From CAVPEW01 sp963703565 (lineage in GTDB: Bacteria > Actinomycetota > Acidimicrobiia > Acidimicrobiales > VFJN01): 27,501 nt of DNA. Below, piece by piece: positions 22,339-27,501 of this stretch (positions are counted from its first letter, which is position 1; every line of letters starts with the position of its first letter). The notes under the pieces were generated by a model. That model was not told the origin of the DNA. It made no database searches and saw only the letters and a list, made by a program, of their open reading frames with translations. The position numbers were made by a program, and so were the translations under genes. Where the stretch lies: contig CAVPEW010000031.1 of NCBI GenBank assembly GCA_963703565.1, forward strand, positions 1 through 27,501. Reading direction: 5' to 3'.

Positions 22339-24233
22339 TCAGCCGGTGGGCTCGGGAGCGCTCCCGGGCTGCTTGCCGGGAGTCGGGGCCCGGTTCGATG
22401 AGAGGGCCTCGACGATCGCAGTCGCCAGCGGGTCCGTGTCGAGCGCCTCGACCGAGACCGGGAGCGGCATCGACCAGTTGGGGCGTTCGTCGACGGTGCC
22501 GGGCACGTTGGGCCGCCGCTCGACGCCGCAGAGGTCTTCGAGGGTGGCCACGGCGAGCACGCTGGGCGCGGCGGCGAGGCGGCCGTGCACCGCCACCGCG
22601 ACCGCCACCGCAGTGTCTCGCCCGGGCTCGGCACCGGTGAGGGCCCGGAGTCGGTCACGGAGGTCGCCGTCGCCGGCGTCGGGGCGGGCACGGCCGAGCT
22701 CGGCGAGCTCGGCGCTGTCCGCACCGCTCCACACCCCGGCGACGGTGGGCAGGTCGTGCGTGGTGACCGCCGCCATCGCCTGGGCCGGGTAGGTCTCGGG
22801 CGGGCCGGGCTCGAACCACACGAGGCGGGTGGACAGCACGTTCCGCCTCGCGGCTCGGACCGCAGGTCCTCCTCGACGGTGCCGAGGTCCTCGCCCACGA
22901 CAATGGCTCCGGTGCGCGCGCTCTCGAGCGCAACCACCTCGAGGAGCTCGTCGCGGGCGAATCGCACGTAGGTGCCGTCCTGCGGTGACCCGCCGGGCGG
23001 GATCCAGAAGAGCCGTGACAGCCCCATCACGTGGTCGATGCGTATCCCGCCGGTGGTCATGGCTGCTCTCAGCAGCTCGGCCAGGGGCCGGTAGCCGGCG
23101 CCGCGCAACCTCCAGGGGACGAAGGGCGGCAAGCCCCAGTCCTGGCCCTCGGGTGCGAAGGCGTCGGGTGGGGCGCCTACGCGGACGCCGAGCGCGAGGA
23201 GGTCCTGCATAGCCCACGCGTCGGCTCCGGTCGGGTCGAAGCCGACTGCGAGGTCCTGGATGAGCGCCACGCCCGGCGGGCGCGCGGACTCCAGTTGGCG
23301 TTCCAGGTGGAACTGCACCCAGGCGTGGAAGGTTCGCCGATCGGTGGCCTCGGCCTCCGCTCTGGTCACTGCGGCGCTGTCGGGGTGGCGCAGCTCGCCC
23401 GGCCAGCGGGTCCAGTCCGGTCCGTGGTGCTCCGCGAGCACGCAGTAGGTGGTCCATCTGCGCAGGGCGCTGCCCTGGGTGGCCTGCCAGCGTCCGAACC
23501 CAGCATCCTGTGGGGGTCGTCGTCGCCAGAGGTGCTCGAGCGCGAGGTGGTGCAAGGTCGCGACCTCGGCGCGGTCGACCCGGGTGCTCGAGCGGGATCG
23601 CCTCGCGCGGGCGCCGAGGTCTCGCAGCATCGGATCGCCAGCGGCTCCGGGCAGTTGGTCGACGCGCAGCAGCATGGGGTTCCGCCAACGGCGGCTCGAC
23701 GGGTAGTACGGGCTGGCGGCCGGGACACCCACGGGCTGGGGAGCGTGGAGGGGGCTGAGTCCCAGAGCTGCACCTCCGCGCTCGGCTACCCAACGGGCGA
23801 GCTGCGCGACGTCGGCCAGATCACCGATACCCCAGTCGGTGCGCGAGACCAGGCTCGGGACCTGCGCCGTGACCCCCCAGGCCCTGTCGGGTCCGGCGAG
23901 GTGGGCTGCGCCAGGACCCACGAGCACGGTGGTCTCCGGGCCGCCGTCGACGGGGAGCAGACGGTGCAGCCCCAGGGGCAGGTCGGGCGGTATGCGGGTC
24001 TGGTCGACCAGTTCCGTGCCGTCCTCGAGGACGAGGGTGGACTCACCCAGCAGGCTCGGGCCGGTCCCGGGGCGCACCACCCACAGCTGCCCCGACGGCG
24101 GGGCGGATCGGGCGTCGGGCTCGGCACCCATCGCCTCTCGCAGCGCCGAGCGGGTGGCGTCGGGTGTCTCGTGGAAGGCACCGCGGAGGTCCCACCAGCC
24201 CGGGTCGATGCCCCACGCGTCGGGCGCGGTCAT
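22339..24233 (-). CDS. malQ: 4-alpha-glucanotransferase (amylomaltase), frameshifted
   Basis: MalQ transfers alpha-1,4-glucan chains in maltodextrin and glycogen metabolism. From the ATG at 24233 the first ~460 residues show TDWGIGDLADVAQLARW, SPYYPSSRRWRNP, DLAVGFDP, VGAPPDAFAPEGQDWGLPPF, the nucleophile D400 in GIRIDHVMG and the acid/base E448 in VVGEDLG. Near 22845-22855 the frame breaks after VEEDLRSEP. The next frame continues at once with RRNVLSTRLVWFEPG, AVTTHDLPTVAGVW and a normal C terminus ending at 22339. The total, 1895 nt, is one short of a multiple of three, so one base is missing and about 631 residues would be restored. This may be a sequence error or a real mutation. The extra upstream frame to 24731 is an overlap and lacks homology. 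Confidence 0.88.
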
Positions 24234-24414
24234 CCTCGGACCGCCTCGGCTCCGGCCCCATCGCGCCCGGCCCGCCCCCGGCCGCGGGGCCCCGGGGCCC
24301 GCCTGGCGGGGCCGAGGCGCTCGGAGGGGTCGGGGGAGGGGATCGCCAGAGTTGAGCACGCGCGGTGGCTCGGTGAGGGCCGGGGCGCCGCAGGGGTGCT
24401 CGGCGCTTGCCGAG

Positions 24415-24420
24415 TACCAT
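24415..24420 (+). promoter_or_regulatory. putative -10 box TACCAT for the coiled-coil gene
   Basis: TACCAT ends 8 nt before the ATG at 24429, the same arrangement as at other possible leaderless genes in this window. No clear -35 box is visible. Confidence 0.33.
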
Positions 24421-24428
24421 CGTCGGCC

Positions 24429-24722
24429 ATGTCCAGGTCGCTCGTCGAGCGTCGCCTCCAGGAGGTGTCGGATCGTCTGCGTCGGTTGCGCGACGAGCTC
24501 GCGGTGACCGACGAGCAGCTCGCGCACCTGGCCGAGGCAGCCGACGAGGCTCGCCTGCGGGCCCTGGTGTCGGAGACGCCGTTGGCGGGTCGTGAGCACC
24601 AGGAGGCCCAGCGCCATGCCGACGCCATGGGTCGTCACCGAGCGGAGACCCAGGCGTCCATCGCCAGCCTCGAACAGGCCCAGGACGAGCTGCTCGACCG
24701 GCTGATCGCCGAGTCGAGCTGA
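24429..24722 (+). CDS. small coiled-coil protein of unknown function
   Basis: I do not recognise a named family. The 97-residue product is almost all helix-forming, charged sequence with leucines at heptad-like spacing (LVERRLQEVSDRLRRLRDEL, then HLAEAADEARLRALV, and ASLEQAQDELLDRLI), so a coiled coil is likely. A Pro-containing break near residue 52 may make it a hairpin of two helices. There is no membrane segment, cysteine or enzyme motif. The gene begins 8 nt after a TACCAT box and ends 29 bp before the ANTAR regulator, on the same strand, so it may be co-transcribed and could help oligomerisation or signalling there. Confidence 0.7.
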   Translation: MSRSLVERRLQEVSDRLRRLRDELAVTDEQLAHLAEAADEARLRALVSETPLAGREHQEAQRHADAMGRHRAETQASIASLEQAQDELLDRLIAESS

Positions 24723-24751
24723 CTCGACCATCGAGAGGAGGACCGCTGACG

Positions 24752-25333
24752 ATGGCCACCCGCGTCGTCATCGCCGAGGACGAGGCCATCATCCGCCTCG
24801 ATCTCAAGGAGACGCTCGAGGAGGAGGGCTACGACGTTGTCGGCGAGACCTCCCGGGGCGACGAGGCGGTCCGCCTCGTGCACGAGCTCGAGCCCGACCT
24901 GGCGATCCTCGACATAAAGATGCCGGGCATGGACGGTCTGGCTGCCGCCCGCGAGATCGCGGGTGAACGCCGCGCCGCGGTGCTGATCCTGACCGCCTTC
25001 TCCCAGCGCGACCTCATCGAGCAGGCCCGCGACGCGGGGGCGCTGGCCTACCTGATCAAGCCGTTCCAGCGATCCGAGCTGATCCCGGCCGTCGAGGTGG
25101 CGTTGGGCCGGTTCAAGGAGATCCAGGCGCTCCATGACGAGCGGGCCAGCCTCGAGGAGCAGCTCGAGACCCGAAAGGTGGTCGACCGTGCCAAGGGCAT
25201 GCTCATGGACGAGCACGGCCTGTCCGAGTCGGAGGCCTTCGGTTGGGTGCAGCGCCGTGCCATGACGGACCGCACGACCATGCGGGCCGTGGCCGGCCAG
25301 GTGCTGGCGCGCGAGATCGCCCCGGGCGGCTAG
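24752..25333 (+). CDS. pdtaR: ANTAR-domain response regulator, PdtaR-like
   Basis: This 193-residue regulator has a receiver domain (1-120) with acidic pocket E9/D10, phosphorylation site D54 in AILDIKMPGMDGL, T81 and K103 in LIKPF, joined by a short coiled region to an ANTAR RNA-binding domain (about 130-187, with VVDRAKGMLMDEHGLSESEAFGWVQRRA). ANTAR proteins act by binding paired RNA hairpins and preventing transcription termination. It resembles mycobacterial PdtaR (Rv1626), which works with the histidine kinase PdtaS; that kinase gene is not seen here. GAGAGGAGGA lies before the ATG, but the spacing (about 9-11 nt) is long. It is followed 4 bp later by polA, the same neighbour region as in mycobacteria. 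Confidence 0.92.
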   Translation: MATRVVIAEDEAIIRLDLKETLEEEGYDVVGETSRGDEAVRLVHELEPDLAILDIKMPGMDGLAAAREIAGERRAAVLILTAFSQRDLIEQARDAGALAYLIKPFQRSELIPAVEVALGRFKEIQALHDERASLEEQLETRKVVDRAKGMLMDEHGLSESEAFGWVQRRAMTDRTTMRAVAGQVLAREIAPGG

Positions 25334-25337
25334 GGGG

Positions 25338-27501
25338 GTGACGGGGTCGGCGCCACTGCTGCTGGTGGACGGCAACTCGCTGACCTACCGCGCCTTCTTC
25401 GCTCTGCCCACCGACCTGGCCACGGCCTCGGGGCAGGTCACCAACGCCGTTTACGGGTTCACCTCGATGCTGGTGAACCTGTTGCGGGACCACCGCCCCT
25501 GGGGGGTCGCGGTCGCCTTCGATCGCCCCGAGCCCACCTTCAGGCACGAGCAGGTGGCCACATACAAGGCGAACCGTCAGGCCGCTCCCGACATCCTGCG
25601 CCAGCAGCTGGGCCTGGTCCGCGAGGTGGTGTCCGCGCTCGGGATCCCGATCCTGGATCAGGCGGGGGTCGAGGCCGACGACGTGATCGCCACGTTGGCG
25701 ACCGCGGCCGCGGCCCAGCGACGGCCCGTGATCGTGGTGACGGGCGACCGCGACGCCTACCAGCTCGTCGCCGATCCGCTCGTACGGGTGCTCTACAACA
25801 AGCGCGGCGTGTCGGACTACGTGCTCTACGACGAGGCCGGGATCGAGGCCCGTACGGGCGTGAGACCGGACCGCTACGTCCACTACGCAGCGCTGCGGGG
25901 CGACCCGTCGGACAACCTGCCGGGCGTGCCGGGCGTGGGCGACAAGACCGCGGCTCGGCTCGTGAACCGCTACGGCGACCTCGAGGGCATCTTCGCCCAC
26001 CTCGACGAGCAGACCCCGAAGCTGTCGGAGAACCTCGCTGCTCACCAGTCGCGGGTCCGCGCCAATGCCGAGGTCATGGTCCTGCGAAGAGACGTGGACC
26101 TCGGCGTGGAGCTCGCCGACCTGGCCTTCGACGCGGATCGGGTCCGGCGCGACGAGCTGAACCGCCTGTTCGACTTCCTGGAGTTCGCTTCGCTCGGCGA
26201 ACGTCTGGCCGAGGTGCTCGGGGACCCTGTCGCCGCGACCGCGCTCGAGCCGGCGGCGCTGGTCCCGGAGGTCGTAGTTCTCGACGATGCGGCCTCGGCG
26301 TTGGCCGCGATCGGCCGTTGGGGCTGCCTGGACCTGCCGGTGGCGGTGGCTGCGGGTTGGGAGGGCACCGAGCGTCCGGACGACCTGGTCGGGGTGGCGG
26401 TGGTGGACCGCCCGGGCGAGGCAGCCGTGAGCTGGCTGCCCGTGACCCGGTTCGCCGACGATGCGGTGCGCCGCGCCTTCGCAGCACTGCTGGCCGGGGG
26501 GTGGCGCATGGCTGCGCACGGGGCGAAGCCTCTCGTCAGGGCGCTGACCGCTCGGGGCTTCGATGTGCGCTGCCTCGGCATCGACACGATGTTGGCGGCC
26601 TACCTGATCGACCCGGCCGAGGGCCGCTACCTGCTCGACGATCTGTTGAGCCGCTACGCAGGTCGTCGCCTGGCCGAACCCGAGCCGGCGGCTGCCGGTC
26701 AGCTCGATCTCGAAGGCACGGTGCTGGACCCGTCCGGCGTGGCCGCCGGGCGGGCGCTGGCCGTCGACGCCCTGGTGGCCCCGCTGGGCGAGGCGCTCGA
26801 CGCACGCGGGCTGCGGGCCCTGAACGACGAGGTGGAGGTGCCCCTGGTACGGGTGCTGGCCCGCATGGAGGACATCGGGATCGGCGTCGACGTCGACGAG
26901 TTGCGGGCGCTGAGGGACCGCCTCGTCGCGGACGTGGAGCGGCATCGTCGGGCGGTCGTCGAGGCCGCAGGCCACGAGTTCAACGTCAACTCCACGCCCC
27001 AGCTCCGCCAGGTCCTCTTCGACGAGCTGGGCCTGACGCCGCAGAAGAAGACCAAGACCGGCTTCTCCACCGACGCGGCCAGCCTGGAGCGGATGGCGGG
27101 CCAGCACCCGATCATCGACCACCTCCTGGCATACCGAGAGGTGGAGAAGCTGCGCTCGACCTACGGCGACGGGCTGATCGCCGAGGTAGCGGCCGATGGC
27201 CGGATCCACGCCACGTTCAACCAGACCGTTGCGCGAACCGGGCGCCTGTCGTCGGACCAACCCAACCTGCACAACATCCCGGTGCGCAGCGAGCTCGGCC
27301 GCGAGTTCCGCCGAGCGTTCGTGCCCGGCCCCGGTCGGCGGCTGCTGGTCGCCGACTACGACCAGATCGAGCTGCGCTGCATAGCCCACCTGGCCGAGGA
27401 CCCCGGGCTGATCGAGAGCTTCTCGGCCGGTCGAGACATCCACACCGAGACCGCGGCGCGGGTCTTCTGGAGCAATACGACGAACGAAGCAACAGGCAAA
27501 A
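25338..27501 (+). CDS. polA: DNA polymerase I (3' partial)
   Basis: The reading frame from GTG 25338 is open to the window edge (721 codons and one extra base). The N-terminal 5' nuclease is complete, with LLVDGNSLTYRAFF, AFDRPEPTFRHE, GVEADDVIATLA, VTGDRDAYQLV and LRGDPSDNLPGVPGVGDKTA. The following 3'-5' exonuclease-like part lacks the acidic residues of E. coli Pol I: the DTE position reads DLPVAVAA and the second aspartate region reads HGAKPLVRAL, so proofreading is probably absent, as in many actinobacteria. The polymerase domain starts near residue 500 and reaches motif A, VADYDQIELRCIAHLAED. The last ~11 residues (after TAARVF) do not resemble PolA and the DNA turns A-rich there, perhaps because a contig ends here. 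It repairs and fills Okazaki gaps. Confidence 0.93.
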   Translation, partial: MTGSAPLLLVDGNSLTYRAFFALPTDLATASGQVTNAVYGFTSMLVNLLRDHRPWGVAVAFDRPEPTFRHEQVATYKANRQAAPDILRQQLGLVREVVSALGIPILDQAGVEADDVIATLATAAAAQRRPVIVVTGDRDAYQLVADPLVRVLYNKRGVSDYVLYDEAGIEARTGVRPDRYVHYAALRGDPSDNLPGVPGVGDKTAARLVNRYGDLEGIFAHLDEQTPKLSENLAAHQSRVRANAEVMVLRRDVDLGVELADLAFDADRVRRDELNRLFDFLEFASLGERLAEVLGDPVAATALEPAALVPEVVVLDDAASALAAIGRWGCLDLPVAVAAGWEGTERPDDLVGVAVVDRPGEAAVSWLPVTRFADDAVRRAFAALLAGGWRMAAHGAKPLVRALTARGFDVRCLGIDTMLAAYLIDPAEGRYLLDDLLSRYAGRRLAEPEPAAAGQLDLEGTVLDPSGVAAGRALAVDALVAPLGEALDARGLRALNDEVEVPLVRVLARMEDIGIGVDVDELRALRDRLVADVERHRRAVVEAAGHEFNVNSTPQLRQVLFDELGLTPQKKTKTGFSTDAASLERMAGQHPIIDHLLAYREVEKLRSTYGDGLIAEVAADGRIHATFNQTVARTGRLSSDQPNLHNIPVRSELGREFRRAFVPGPGRRLLVADYDQIELRCIAHLAEDPGLIESFSAGRDIHTETAARVFWSNTTNEATGK

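Noticed and set aside
19639..22401. Alternative plus-strand frame across tadE and the MMPL gene
   Set aside because: Arg/Gly-rich shadow with no domain, in conflict with the MMPL frame.
24287..24300. Perfect 14-bp palindrome GGGCCCCGGGGCCC upstream of malQ
   Set aside because: Low-complexity GC run in an already GC-rich gap of 195 bp; no boxes or symmetry with start sites to support an operator or terminator.
25203..27443. Long minus-strand reading frame opposite pdtaR and polA
   Set aside because: Shadow of conserved plus-strand genes; no motif.

Overview
The window is a gene-dense, very GC-rich stretch of bacterial chromosome. GTG starts, 1-4 bp stop/start overlaps and weak Shine-Dalgarno sites are common. 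The products are of actinobacterial type: a GlbO-like truncated haemoglobin, an ANTAR response regulator of the PdtaR type next to polA, TadE/TadG-like proteins, and a fabD-fabH-fabG-acpP-fabF block. An actinomycete is likely and class Acidimicrobiia is my best guess, but this rests on gene content and composition only.

Layout. 1-6908 (+): tryptophan genes trpE (5' truncated), trpC, trpF, trpB and trpA. Between trpE and trpC lie a YgfZ-like folate-binding protein, a lipoprotein with a carboxypeptidase-regulatory-like domain, and a small ABM-type monooxygenase. 6962-8406: a dienelactone-hydrolase-like protein (-) divergent from a small Cys/His-rich protein that overlaps a group II truncated haemoglobin (+). 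8409-10505: a PAP2-family membrane phosphatase (-), a metallophosphoesterase (+) and a lone cyclic-nucleotide-binding domain protein (-). 10712-12785 (+): Bcp peroxiredoxin, FabZ-like dehydratase, ECF sigma factor and methylguanine-DNA methyltransferase. 12799-17200 (-): the type II fatty-acid synthesis operon. 17289-17369: tRNA-Leu(CAA). 17370-19714 (-): TadG-like and TadE-like genes. 19937-22333 (+): an MMPL/RND exporter. 22339-24233 (-): malQ, interrupted by a frameshift. 24429-27501 (+): a coiled-coil protein, the ANTAR regulator and polA, which runs off the end.

The trp genes convert chorismate to tryptophan (trpD and trpG are not here). The fab operon supplies malonyl-ACP, initiation, ketoreduction, the carrier protein and elongation; a dehydratase-like gene sits apart on the other strand. 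The sigma factor and methyltransferase overlap and look like an alkylation or stress response pair.

No mobile element, CRISPR array or clearly new multi-gene system was found. The most interesting observations are a biotinyl/lipoyl-like domain without a lysine fused to FabD, a recurrent TAnnnT box 6-8 nt upstream of start codons that suggests leaderless transcription, the Cys/His protein paired with GlbO, and two single-base losses (ABM/trpC junction and malQ) that may be sequence errors. The last ~30 bases of the window look unlike polA and may be a contig-end artefact.
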